From assembly GCA_005503085.1 (NCBI GenBank), contig SCOI01000005.1:62001-126000 (forward strand): 64,000 bases of DNA. The letters run 5' to 3'. The position numbers and the translations under genes are program-made. Below are positions 1 through 7,197 of the stretch, in pieces. This stretch comes from Burkholderiales bacterium C2 (GTDB lineage: Bacteria; Pseudomonadota; Gammaproteobacteria; Burkholderiales; Burkholderiaceae_C). Under the pieces are notes generated by a model. That model was not told where the DNA came from. It worked only from the letters and a program-made list of their open reading frames with translations, and searched no databases. How positions within the stretch are numbered: the first letter of the stretch is position 1; each line of letters begins with the position of its first letter.

Positions 1-1362
1 CATCAACTGCAGCGGCGCGAGTTCCTGCGCCGCGCCTCGGCCCTGGGCGTGGCCGGCGCCGCCGCGCCCTGGGCGCTGAGCCTGGCCGGCATCGGCGAGG
101 CGGCGGCGGCCACCGCACCGGGCGACTACAAGGCCCTGGTCTGCGTCTTCCTGCATGGCGGCAACGACCAGGCCAACACCGTCGTGCCCTATGACCCGGC
201 CAGCCATCAGGCCTACCAGAGCCTGCGCGGTGCGATCGCGACGCCGCGCGATCAGCTCGCCGCCACCGCGCTGAGTCCGCTGGCCGATGGCCGCCAACTG
301 GCGCTCGCGCCGCAGCTGGGCCGGATGAAGGCCTTGTACGATGCCGGCAAGCTGGGCCTGCTGCTCAATGTCGGCACCCTGGTGCAGCCGACCACGCTGG
401 CCCAGTACAAGACCAGGAGCGTGCCGCTGCCACCCAAGCTGTTCTCGCACAACGACCAGTCCAGCATCTGGCAGTCCAGCATGCCCGAGGGCGCGACCAG
501 CGGCTGGGGCGGGCGCCTGGGCGACCAGTTCCTGTCCGCCAACGGCAACGCCACCTTCACCTGCATCAATGTCTCCGGCAACGCGGTCTTCATGTCGGGC
601 CAGCAGGCGGTGCAGTACCAGATGTCCAGCGGCGGCGCGGTCGCGATCAATGGCGTGAGCAAGCCGCTGTACGGCTCGCAGGCCTGCGCCGATGCCTTGC
701 GCAGCCTGATCACGGCCGAGCGCAGCCACTGGATGGAGCAGGAGCTCAACCGCGTCGTCGCACGCTCGGTCAATGCCCAGTCCATCGTCGCCGCTGCGAT
801 GAGCAGCCTGCCGGCGCTGAGCACCAACTTCGACGCGACGAACAGCCTGGCCGTGCAACTGCAGATGGTCGCCCGGCTGATCGCCGCGCGCGCCAGCCTC
901 GGGGTCAGCCGCCAGGTCTTCTTCGTCTCGCTGGGTGGCTTTGACAACCATGATCTGCTGCCGACCCAGCACCCGCTGCTGCTGGGCCGCGTCAGCGATG
1001 CGCTGGCCAGCTTCTACGCCGCCACCGCCGAGCTGGGCGTGGCCGAGCAGGTGACCAGCTTTACCGCCTCGGACTTCGGCCGCACGCTGACCAGCAATGG
1101 CGACGGTTCCGACCATGGCTGGGGCAGCCATCATTTCGTGCTGGGTGGCGCGGTCAAGGGCGGGCGTTGCTGGGGCCAGGCGCCGGTGGTGGCGATCAAC
1201 GGGCCCGACGATGTCGGCCAGGGCCGGCTGCTGCCGACCCGCTCGGTCGACCAGCTGGCCGCCACGCTGGCCAGCTGGATGGGCGTGTCCGCCGGCGAGC
1301 TGCCGCGCTTGCTGCCGCAGATCGCCAACTACAGCGAGCGCGATCTGGGCTTCTTCGCCTAG
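1..1362 (+). CDS. DUF1501 domain protein, Tat-exported (5' partial)
   Basis: The reading frame is open from base 1, so the start codon lies upstream of the window. The visible N-terminus has a twin-arginine signal (RREFLRRAS) followed by an alanine-rich hydrophobic stretch and AAAAT, which predicts folded export to the periplasm. The rest matches the DUF1501 family: VFLHGGNDQANTVVPYD near the mature N-terminus, a central SLGGFDNHD and a late SDFGRTLTSNGDGSDHGWG. These Asp/His motifs resemble alkaline-phosphatase-superfamily metal sites. In other bacteria DUF1501 genes usually sit beside DUF1800 genes, and that partner would lie upstream here. The substrate is unknown. The 3' end overlaps the convergent gene by 4 bases. 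Confidence 0.9.
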   Translation, partial: HQLQRREFLRRASALGVAGAAAPWALSLAGIGEAAAATAPGDYKALVCVFLHGGNDQANTVVPYDPASHQAYQSLRGAIATPRDQLAATALSPLADGRQLALAPQLGRMKALYDAGKLGLLLNVGTLVQPTTLAQYKTRSVPLPPKLFSHNDQSSIWQSSMPEGATSGWGGRLGDQFLSANGNATFTCINVSGNAVFMSGQQAVQYQMSSGGAVAINGVSKPLYGSQACADALRSLITAERSHWMEQELNRVVARSVNAQSIVAAAMSSLPALSTNFDATNSLAVQLQMVARLIAARASLGVSRQVFFVSLGGFDNHDLLPTQHPLLLGRVSDALASFYAATAELGVAEQVTSFTASDFGRTLTSNGDGSDHGWGSHHFVLGGAVKGGRCWGQAPVVAINGPDDVGQGRLLPTRSVDQLAATLASWMGVSAGELPRLLPQIANYSERDLGFFA

Positions 1363-1889
1363 CGCTTGGGCTCTTGCGGGTCGGCACCGTCCGCAGTGCC
1401 AGCGGCCGGCCTGGCGGCCGCCGTCATCAACAGGAGTTGGGCCAGCAAAGCTTCGAGCGGCAGCCGCCGCAGCTGCGTCCACAACCAGGCGCCCAGCGGC
1501 CGTGAGCCGAAGCGGTGCTTGACCACGCCCCAGCGCCAGGGCTTGCTGGCCACGAAGGCGGCGCTGCCCAGCGCGACCAGTCCCACGGTGAGCAGTGGAT
1601 AGCGCCGCACGGTGGGCAGCAGCGATGCTTGCGCTTGCAGCCATGCCGCTTCGGCGGGACGCCGCCAGGGATGATGCTGCCAGACGGCCTGAATGCCGGT
1701 CAGTGCCGCGTCGGCCAGCGGCGAGCTGCGCAAACGCCGGCGCCAGCAGCGCCACAGCGCGCTCAGCCGGGGCAGCGGGCGGCCGGCAGCTTGCCTGGCT
1801 TGCTCGGCGTCGCGGCGGTCGCCGCCCATGGCCTGGCGCAGGCGCAGGCGCGAGTCCGCCAGCCTTTGCAGCGCGATCTCGGCGCTCAT
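1359..1889 (-). CDS. Hypothetical protein in YqjK-like position
   Basis: This 176-residue protein starts at the ATG of MSAEIALQRLADSRLRLRQ. That ATG overlaps the stop of the upstream holin-like gene (ATGA), which argues for this start over a longer upstream one. The N-terminal third is Arg-rich and helical. A single hydrophobic segment (YPLLTVGLVALGSAAFVA) near residues 105-122 predicts one membrane pass, followed by Trp/Arg-rich sequence. It is the last gene of a DUF883/holin-like/third-gene set, an arrangement like yqjD-yqjE-yqjK of enterobacteria. I do not recognise the sequence itself, so the YqjK comparison rests on position only. Confidence 0.7.
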   Translation of the reverse strand: MSAEIALQRLADSRLRLRQAMGGDRRDAEQARQAAGRPLPRLSALWRCWRRRLRSSPLADAALTGIQAVWQHHPWRRPAEAAWLQAQASLLPTVRRYPLLTVGLVALGSAAFVASKPWRWGVVKHRFGSRPLGAWLWTQLRRLPLEALLAQLLLMTAAARPAAGTADGADPQEPKR

Positions 1890-2272
1890 GAGGTCTTGCC
1901 CGCTTCCTGCAGCACCGCACCGTCCAGCTGCAGCTGCTGGCGCAGCAGCGGGAACAGGCGGGACGGTGGCTGGCCCTGCAGCATCAAGCAGCACAGACCG
2001 GCCGCCAGCCACGGCGCGACGGCGACGCCGGCCAGCAAGGCCGGCATCGGCATCTCGGCCAGCGGCACGACCGCCAGCAGCATCAGCGCGCCGCCGCCCA
2101 GGCCCAGGCCCAGCACCAGGCTGGCGAACAGCGCGGCGGCCCAGAGGCTGCGCCGGCGCAGCTGCGCGAGCGCTTCGATGCTTTCGGCCGTGGCCAGCTG
2201 GGCGTAGGCGCCCAGATGCTCGGACAGCAGCTCCGGCCGGGTGGCCACCAAGCCAATCAAAGGATGAATCAT
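1886..2272 (-). CDS. Phage-holin-family (YqjE-like) membrane protein
   Basis: This 128-residue protein has two strongly hydrophobic helices, about residues 43-68 and 78-100 (LWAAALFASLVLGLG and LLAGVAVAPWLAAGLCCLML), with short amphipathic ends. That is the layout of the Phage_holin_3_6/YqjE family. It follows a DUF883 gene by 26 bases and overlaps the next gene by ATGA, so the three are probably translated as an operon. Members of this family are inner-membrane proteins of uncertain function, often stationary-phase or stress induced. Nothing here suggests a prophage despite the family name. Confidence 0.8.
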   Translation of the reverse strand: MIHPLIGLVATRPELLSEHLGAYAQLATAESIEALAQLRRRSLWAAALFASLVLGLGLGGGALMLLAVVPLAEMPMPALLAGVAVAPWLAAGLCCLMLQGQPPSRLFPLLRQQLQLDGAVLQEAGKTS

Positions 2273-2298
2273 CGCCGGTGGCCCCGCCGCTTGCCTGC

Positions 2299-2697
2299 TC
2301 AGTGCTGGCTGCGCGAACGGCTGGCCCAGCCGGCGATCACGGCCAGCGCCGCGCCGGCCGCCACGGCCATCAGCACGGACTTGACCGGCTCATCGCGGAT
2401 ATAGGCGACCGAGCGCTCACTGCCGCGGGTGACCTGATCGCGCACCTCGGCGCTGGCCAGGCGTGCCTTCTCCAGGCCGCGGCGCGCCAGCTCCTCGGCA
2501 TGGCTGACCGCATTGCCCAGGGCGCCGGGCACGGTCTGGCCCAGTTCATGGACTCGGCCCTGCAGATGGTCGAGAGCGCCGTTGCTGGCGCGCTGGGTGC
2601 TGCGCAGCGCTTCCTCGGCCTTGCTGGCGGCCAGTGCGGCCGCTTGTTCGACGCTATGGCCGGCATTGCTGCCCAGCGCTGTATTGCTTTCGTTCAT
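2299..2697 (-). CDS. DUF883 (ElaB/YqjD-like) membrane-anchored protein
   Basis: The start is set at MNESNTALGS because AAGGAGAACTCC lies directly upstream; a longer frame to 2751 has no ribosome site. The 132-residue product has a long charged amphipathic helical region (about residues 15-95) and a C-terminal transmembrane segment (VKSVLMAVAAGAALAVIAGW) ending in a short basic tail. This is the architecture of E. coli YqjD/ElaB, tail-anchored inner-membrane proteins linked to ribosome binding in stationary phase. CsbD lies 50 bases upstream on the same strand, so the two probably share the promoter near 3068-3098. Confidence 0.88.
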   Translation of the reverse strand: MNESNTALGSNAGHSVEQAAALAASKAEEALRSTQRASNGALDHLQGRVHELGQTVPGALGNAVSHAEELARRGLEKARLASAEVRDQVTRGSERSVAYIRDEPVKSVLMAVAAGAALAVIAGWASRSRSQH

Positions 2698-2747
2698 GGA
2701 GTTCTCCTTGCGGTTTGCGGTCGGGGCTGTGCGGGTGCGATCAGGGC

Positions 2748-2963
2748 TCACTTGAACCAGCTGTCGTTGACGCCGCGCTCCCAGCTGGCGAGCTGCTTCT
2801 CGGCCTCATCCTTGGCGATGCCGTAGCGCTCCTGGATCTTGCCGCTGAGCTGGTCGCGGCGGCCGGCGACGACGTCGAGATCGTCGTCGCTGAGCTTGCC
2901 CCATTGCTCACGGACCTTGCCCGTGACTTGTTTCCAGTTGCCTTCGATGCGGTCCCAGTTCAT
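2748..2963 (-). CDS. CsbD family stress protein
   Basis: This 71-residue protein begins MNWDRIEGNWKQVTGKVREQ and contains the repeated KVxExWGKLxDDDL / AGRRDQLSGKIQERYG pattern that defines the CsbD family. CsbD-like proteins are small, hydrophilic and helical, and are strongly induced in general stress in many bacteria; their molecular role is not settled. It heads a minus-strand set with the DUF883 and holin-like genes. A GTCCTACA-N17-CCGA element lies about 105 bases upstream of its ATG. Confidence 0.93.
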   Translation of the reverse strand: MNWDRIEGNWKQVTGKVREQWGKLSDDDLDVVAGRRDQLSGKIQERYGIAKDEAEKQLASWERGVNDSWFK

Positions 2964-3067
2964 GGTGAATCCTTTCGTCTGTTTCAGAGGAGGGCGGTCG
3001 GCCGGAACGACGTGATGGGTGTCCCTGATCCGATGACTTCAGTCTAGAAAGACCGCCCCGGCCGGGC

Positions 3068-3098
3068 CATCGGAGAAGGGCGGCTGGGCGTGTAGGAC
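3068..3098 (-). promoter_or_regulatory. Bipartite GTCCTACA-N17-CCGATG element upstream of CsbD
   Basis: On the minus strand GTCCTACA (3098-3091) is followed 17 bases later by CCGATG (3073-3068). The same two boxes at the same spacing occur upstream of the DUF1328 gene and, with CCGACA, upstream of the hypothetical gene at 4937. The spacing suits a sigma-factor -35/-10 pair, but the cognate factor is unknown. Confidence 0.55.
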
Positions 3099-3115
3099 CA
3101 GGCCCCATTGCCCCG

Positions 3116-4555
3116 TCACCACCAGCGCTCGAACCACTGCGCCAGCGTCTCGCGGGCGCGCTGCCACAGTGGGCGGTTCTTCCAAGCCTGCAGCTCGATA
3201 GCCTGGGCAGCGGCCAGGTCGCGGCGGAACATGCCGGTCATCGCGTCGCCGAAGTCCTCGCCAAACACGACGGCATTGACCTCGTTATTGCCGGTGAAGC
3301 TGCGCCAGTCCATATTGCTGGAGCCCACGGTCGAGACCACGCCGTCGATCACCGCCGTCTTGGCATGCAGCACCGCGTCTTGCAGCTCATGGATCTTGAC
3401 CCCGGCCTCCAGCAGCCGCTCGTAGTAGCCACGCCCGGCGTGCAGCACCGGCGCGAAGTCGCTGACCGAGGGCAGCAGCAGATGGACATCGACGCCGCGC
3501 CGCGCCGCATCGCTGAGCGCCGCCACCATGTCCTCGCCCGGCGCGAAATAGGCCATCGTCAGGTAGACGCTGCGCTGCGCGCTGTCGATCGCGGTCAGCA
3601 GCATCACGTAGATCTTGTTGAACTCGTCGTCGGGCGTGGACGGGATCACCCGCAGCAATTGCTCGCCGGCGGCGGCGCCCGGCGTCGGCGTCAGCGCGGG
3701 CAGCGCCTCCTTGCAACCCTGGGCCACCCAGGTGCTGCGCACCAAGTCATCGAGCGCCGGCACCGCGCTGCCGCGCAGGCGGATCTGGGTGTCGCGCCAG
3801 CCCCGCTCCTTGGCATGGTCGCTGCGCTTGCGGCCGAACGAGCCGGATGAACCTGATGAGCCCGACGAATAGACCGCGCTGATATTGATGCCGCCGGTGA
3901 AGCCGACGTCGCGGTCGACCACCAGGATCTTGCGGTGGTCGCGGTGCGTGATGTCCCAGTAGCCCGGACGCTGCAAGGGGTTGACCGGGTTGAAGGCGCA
4001 GACCGCGATGCCGGCCTCGCGCAGCGCGTCGAAGAAGGCGGGGTCGGTGCCGATCGAACCCAGTGCGTCATAGATCACGGCGATCTGCACGCCTTGCGCG
4101 CGCTTGCGTTTGAGCAGCGCGGCCAGCTGCTGGGCCACCCCGTCGTGCTCGACGATATAGCTCTCCAGCAGGATGCTGTGGCGGGCCCGCTCGATGGCCT
4201 CGAACATCGCGGCAAAGGTGGCGGGCCCGTCGAGCAGCAAGCGGGCCTCATTGCCCGCATGCAGATGGACATCGTCATCGACGGCGGTCTGCGCGGCCAG
4301 ATGGCGGTGCAGCAGCGAGGCGCTGCCCTGACTACCGATCTTTCGCAGCACCGCCTCGCGCTGGGCCTGGCCCAGACGCCCGCGCTGGCCGCTGACCGTC
4401 AACCGGGCCGCGACCTTACCGGCCTTGGCGGTGGGCGGCGGTGCGTCGGCGCGCGCGGGCAGGGCGCGGGTGGCGCAGCCGCCGAAGCTCAGACTCAGGC
4501 CCAGTGCCAGGCCCGCAAGCAGCACGGTGATGCGCGGGCCGGGCCGGGGATGCAT
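3116..4555 (-). CDS. Phospholipase D / cardiolipin-synthase-like lipoprotein
   Basis: This 479-residue protein has a lipoprotein signal (hydrophobic stretch then FGGC, Cys27). It has two PLD catalytic motifs: HRKILVVD with His207, Lys209 and Asp214, and HAKTAVID with His397, Lys399 and Asp404. Two intact HKD motifs make it a likely phosphatidyltransferase/phospholipase of the ClsB/ClsC type acting on membrane phospholipids. The lipid anchor and absence of transmembrane helices place it on the periplasmic face of a membrane, unlike cytoplasm-facing Cls enzymes. An odd Ser/Gly run (YSSGSSGSSGS, about residues 229-239), encoded by imperfect 9-base repeats, is inserted shortly after the first HKD motif. 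It sits between CsbD and DUF1328 stress genes. Confidence 0.88.
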   Translation of the reverse strand: MHPRPGPRITVLLAGLALGLSLSFGGCATRALPARADAPPPTAKAGKVAARLTVSGQRGRLGQAQREAVLRKIGSQGSASLLHRHLAAQTAVDDDVHLHAGNEARLLLDGPATFAAMFEAIERARHSILLESYIVEHDGVAQQLAALLKRKRAQGVQIAVIYDALGSIGTDPAFFDALREAGIAVCAFNPVNPLQRPGYWDITHRDHRKILVVDRDVGFTGGINISAVYSSGSSGSSGSFGRKRSDHAKERGWRDTQIRLRGSAVPALDDLVRSTWVAQGCKEALPALTPTPGAAAGEQLLRVIPSTPDDEFNKIYVMLLTAIDSAQRSVYLTMAYFAPGEDMVAALSDAARRGVDVHLLLPSVSDFAPVLHAGRGYYERLLEAGVKIHELQDAVLHAKTAVIDGVVSTVGSSNMDWRSFTGNNEVNAVVFGEDFGDAMTGMFRRDLAAAQAIELQAWKNRPLWQRARETLAQWFERWW

Positions 4556-4579
4556 GCAGAGCTCCTCGGGGGCCGGCGT

Positions 4580-4756
4580 CTATTTGCGCAGCGCGCCGAC
4601 GCCCAGCATCGCCAGCACCAGCAGCACGACGAAGATCAGCAGGAAGACGAAGAACAGCAGCTTGGCGATGCCGGCGGCGCCGGCGGCGATGCCGCTGAAG
4701 CCCAGTATCCCGGCGATCACCGAGATCAGGGCGAAGATGAGGGCCCACTTGATCAT
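4580..4756 (-). CDS. DUF1328 small membrane protein
   Basis: The start is [20 protein letters not shown]; the longer frame upstream to 5104 has no family similarity and overlaps the divergent gene. The 58-residue product is two hydrophobic helices with a Gly/Ala-rich link ([15 protein letters not shown]), the usual length and pattern of DUF1328 (YtjA-like) proteins. These are inner-membrane peptides of unknown role, often beside CsbD and other stress genes as here. A GTCCTACA-N17-CCGATG element lies 59 bases upstream. Confidence 0.9.
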   Translation of the reverse strand: MIKWALIFALISVIAGILGFSGIAAGAAGIAKLLFFVFLLIFVVLLVLAMLGVGALRK

Positions 4757-4814
4757 GTCGAGTCCTTGGCGTGGCTTGGATGGCTCGACTCTAGGTCTGG
4801 TCCGGCGCGGCGGG

Positions 4815-4845
4815 CATCGGCGGGCGACGCCTGGCCCTGTAGGAC
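4815..4845 (-). promoter_or_regulatory. Bipartite GTCCTACA-N17-CCGATG element upstream of DUF1328
   Basis: On the minus strand GTCCTACA (4845-4838) and CCGATG (4820-4815) are separated by 17 bases, exactly as upstream of CsbD. With the plus-strand copy at 4873 it forms an inverted pair in the divergent intergenic region. Confidence 0.55.
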
Positions 4846-4872
4846 GCCGGCCCGCCCAGGCAATGCGGCCTT

Positions 4873-4903
4873 GTCCTACATGCAGCCGCGCCGTGGCCCG
4901 ACA
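4873..4903 (+). promoter_or_regulatory. Bipartite GTCCTACA-N17-CCGACA element upstream of 108-aa gene
   Basis: GTCCTACA (4873-4880) is followed after 17 bases by CCGACA (4898-4903), which ends 33 bases before the ATG at 4937. It faces the minus-strand copy at 4815-4845. Those two elements make up most of what is seen in this gap (4757-4936). Confidence 0.5.
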
Positions 4904-4936
4904 GGGGCAGGCGCGCGGCCTGCCTAGCATCGCTGC

Positions 4937-5263
4937 ATGAACAGGATCATGAACAGCCCGCAGCGCGCCGAGGCCGAACCGGCGCTCGATGTGGATCTGC
5001 TGCTGAGCACACCCGCCAGCATCATCGTGCGCGCGCGCGTCGAGTTCTCCGACGGCTCGACGCTTCAGGACGCCGGCCTGGTGGTGGCGCGCGAACACTG
5101 CCACGGCAACCGCCCGGAGGTCTCCGCACTGCGGCGCGCGGCCCAGCTCTGCGCGGCGCGGCTGAGCCGGCCGGTAGGCCCCAAGCCGCGCGCGGTGCGG
5201 GCCTTGTATGCCCTGGTCGACGGGGCCTGGTGCGCCTTGCTGCTGCAGCCGCAGACGGCTTGA
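4937..5263 (+). CDS. Hypothetical 108-aa protein
   Basis: I do not recognise this 108-residue soluble protein. It has no signal peptide or membrane segment. The middle ([29 protein letters not shown]) looks like a beta sheet, followed by a helix ([16 protein letters not shown]) and a C-terminal strand ([18 protein letters not shown]). The stop is immediately followed by the stop of convergent YihY. Coding is supported by its position downstream of a promoter-like element shared with neighbouring stress genes and by the absence of a better frame. Confidence 0.6.
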   Translation: MNRIMNSPQRAEAEPALDVDLLLSTPASIIVRARVEFSDGSTLQDAGLVVAREHCHGNRPEVSALRRAAQLCAARLSRPVGPKPRAVRALYALVDGAWCALLLQPQTA

Positions 5264-6136
5264 TCAGGCCGGCATCGGCAGATGCCGGCGCGAGCCGCGC
5301 ACGTGGGCAAACACCCAGGTGAACTCGGCGCCCAGCAGAAAGATCTGCGCCGAGTAGTAGACCCAGATCAGCAGCACCACCAGCGAGCCGGCCGCGCCGA
5401 AGCCGGAGCTGATCGCGGTGCTGCCGATATACAGGCCGATCAGGCTGCGCCCGATGCTGAACAGCGCGGCCGTCACCACCGCACCGACCCACACATCGAC
5501 CCAGGCCACCCGCGCCCTGGGCATGATCTTGTAGATCAGCGCAAACATCGCCGTCATCAGGCCGAAGCTCAGCAGATGATCGATCACCAGGATCAGATCA
5601 TCCCAGCCGCCCAGCAGCGGTGACCACCATTTGTGCAGCGCCGACAGCGCCGCACCCATCAGCAGCGAGACCATCAGCAAAAAGCCGAAACCCAGGATCA
5701 GCCCGAAGGACAGCAGGCGCGCGCGCAGCAGCGCCCACAACCCGTTCAGCGGCCGGGCCGGCACGCGCCAGATGCGGTCCAGCGTGCTTTGCAACTCGGC
5801 GAACACCGAGGTCGCGCCGATCAGCATCAGCACCAGCCCCGATACCGTGGCCAGCAGACTGCCACCGGGCCGGTTGACGCTCTCCAGCAGCCCCTGCACC
5901 GCCAGCGCACCGGCACTGCCCAGCAGCGCCTGCAACTGGCCATAGATCTCGCCGCGCGCGGCCTCGGCGCCGAACACCAGGCCGGCCACCGACACGACGA
6001 TCAGCAGCAGCGGTGCCAGCGAAAACAAGGTGTAGTAGGCGATGGCCGCGCCCATGCTGGGCGCCCCGTCGGCCAGCCAGGCTGCGCCGGCGCGGCGCGC
6101 CATGCTCAGCACCTCGGCGGGGGTCAGCGGCGGCAT
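5264..6136 (-). CDS. YihY/BrkB family inner-membrane protein
   Basis: This 290-residue protein has about six transmembrane helices. It shows family features: an N-terminal APSMGAAIAYYTLFSLAPLLLI segment and internal IGLYIGSTAISSGFGAAGSLVVLLIWVYYSAQIFLLGAEFT. The YihY/BrkB family (once mislabelled RNase BN) is of uncertain function. Length and topology are normal. DsbB lies 21 bases upstream and RidA beyond that, so RidA-DsbB-YihY may be one transcript. Confidence 0.92.
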   Translation of the reverse strand: MPPLTPAEVLSMARRAGAAWLADGAPSMGAAIAYYTLFSLAPLLLIVVSVAGLVFGAEAARGEIYGQLQALLGSAGALAVQGLLESVNRPGGSLLATVSGLVLMLIGATSVFAELQSTLDRIWRVPARPLNGLWALLRARLLSFGLILGFGFLLMVSLLMGAALSALHKWWSPLLGGWDDLILVIDHLLSFGLMTAMFALIYKIMPRARVAWVDVWVGAVVTAALFSIGRSLIGLYIGSTAISSGFGAAGSLVVLLIWVYYSAQIFLLGAEFTWVFAHVRGSRRHLPMPA

Positions 6137-6157
6137 CGTGAGCGCATGAGGCCTGGC

Positions 6158-6649
6158 TCAGCGCCGCCGCAATGCCAGCACGCCGGCCACGAAGAATGCG
6201 GCAAACAGCAGGGCGCTCCAGAACTCATAAGGCAGGCCCAGCAGCCGGTAGGCGGCGGCCTCGGCGCAGGAGGCGGTGATCATGAAGACATCGGGCCACA
6301 GCGTCTCCAGGTCCAGCGCGGTGACGACCCGGTCGGCCAGGGTCATATCGCAGGAGGCCAGCTTGGAGGCCACCTCATGCTGGTAGTAGGCCGAGGCCAG
6401 GCCGGCCAGCGACAGCAGCAGCACCGCGCCCAGCGAGAGCTTGCGCAGCGCAGCGCTGCTCTTGAGCAGCCAGCCCAGGCCGGCCACCGCGCCCAGCAGC
6501 AGGAAGAGGGCCCGCTGCATCACGCACCAGGGGCAGGGCTTGACGTTGAAGCCGTGCTGGGCGATCAGCGCGATCGCGACGCCGCCGAAGCTGGCCAGGC
6601 AGACAAAGGCCAGCACGCGCGCCGGCAGTTTCGAGGCGGTCAGGAACAT
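6158..6649 (-). CDS. dsbB: Disulfide bond formation protein B
   Basis: This 163-residue inner-membrane protein with four hydrophobic helices reoxidises DsbA and passes electrons to quinone. The first periplasmic loop carries the redox pair PCPWC (Cys39-Cys42). The second loop has the other pair, Cys in KLASCDM and Cys in ITASCAEA, matching the four essential cysteines of DsbB. It starts 3 bases after the RidA stop, so the two are probably cotranscribed. Length is typical. Confidence 0.93.
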   Translation of the reverse strand: MFLTASKLPARVLAFVCLASFGGVAIALIAQHGFNVKPCPWCVMQRALFLLLGAVAGLGWLLKSSAALRKLSLGAVLLLSLAGLASAYYQHEVASKLASCDMTLADRVVTALDLETLWPDVFMITASCAEAAAYRLLGLPYEFWSALLFAAFFVAGVLALRRR

Positions 6650-6652
6650 CGA

Positions 6653-7120
6653 TCAGTCCGCGTCCACTTCCACCACCAGATCGATCTCGACGCAGGCCCC
6701 CATCGGGTTCTGGGCCACACCGAAAGCGCTGCGCGCATGGGCGCCGCGCTCGCCGAAGACCTCGGCGAACAGCTCCGAGGCGCCATTGGTCACCAGATGC
6801 TGCTCGGTGAACTCCAGCGTGCTGTTGACCAGGCTCATCAGCTTGACGATACGGGTGATCTTGTTCAGATCGCCGACGGCGGCCTGCAGCGTGCCCATCA
6901 GGTCGATCGCGATGGCGCGCGCCGCCGCCTTGCCGGTGGCGGTATCGGTGTCCAGGCCGAGCTTGCCGACCCAGGGCTTGCCGTCCTTTTTCGCGATATG
7001 GCCGGACAGGAACACCAGATTGCCGCTGCGCACATAGGGCACATAGGCCGCCACCGGCACGGCCACGGGCGGCAACTCGATGCCCAGGTTCTTCAGACGC
7101 TCATAGACGGTTGTGCTCAT
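6653..7120 (-). CDS. RidA (YjgF/L-PSP) family protein
   Basis: This 155-residue protein has RidA family signatures: YVRSGNLVFLSGHI near residue 30, KAAARAIAIDLMGTLQAAVGDLNKITRIVKL in the middle and ARSAFGVAQNPMGACVEIDLVVE at the end. RidA proteins are trimeric cytosolic enzymes; classical members hydrolyse reactive enamine/imine intermediates from PLP enzymes. This one belongs to the longer subgroup with an ELPPVAVPVAAYVPY N-terminus, whose substrate is unknown. It heads a probable operon with dsbB and yihY. Confidence 0.92.
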   Translation of the reverse strand: MSTTVYERLKNLGIELPPVAVPVAAYVPYVRSGNLVFLSGHIAKKDGKPWVGKLGLDTDTATGKAAARAIAIDLMGTLQAAVGDLNKITRIVKLMSLVNSTLEFTEQHLVTNGASELFAEVFGERGAHARSAFGVAQNPMGACVEIDLVVEVDAD

Positions 7121-7197
7121 CGGGGGCTACTCACGGCAGGTAAAAAGGTTTAGAAAGTTGGCGCGAATCCTACACCGAGCTTCCAGGGAGGAAGCGG

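Noticed and set aside
1886-2272. Prophage remnant suggested by holin-family protein
   Set aside because: The gene sits in a yqjD-yqjE-like stress operon and no other phage gene is nearby.
5633-7153. 506-aa plus-strand open frame antisense to yihY, dsbB and ridA
   Set aside because: Gln/Arg/His-rich composition with no domain; it is a GC-driven shadow of three clearly conserved genes.
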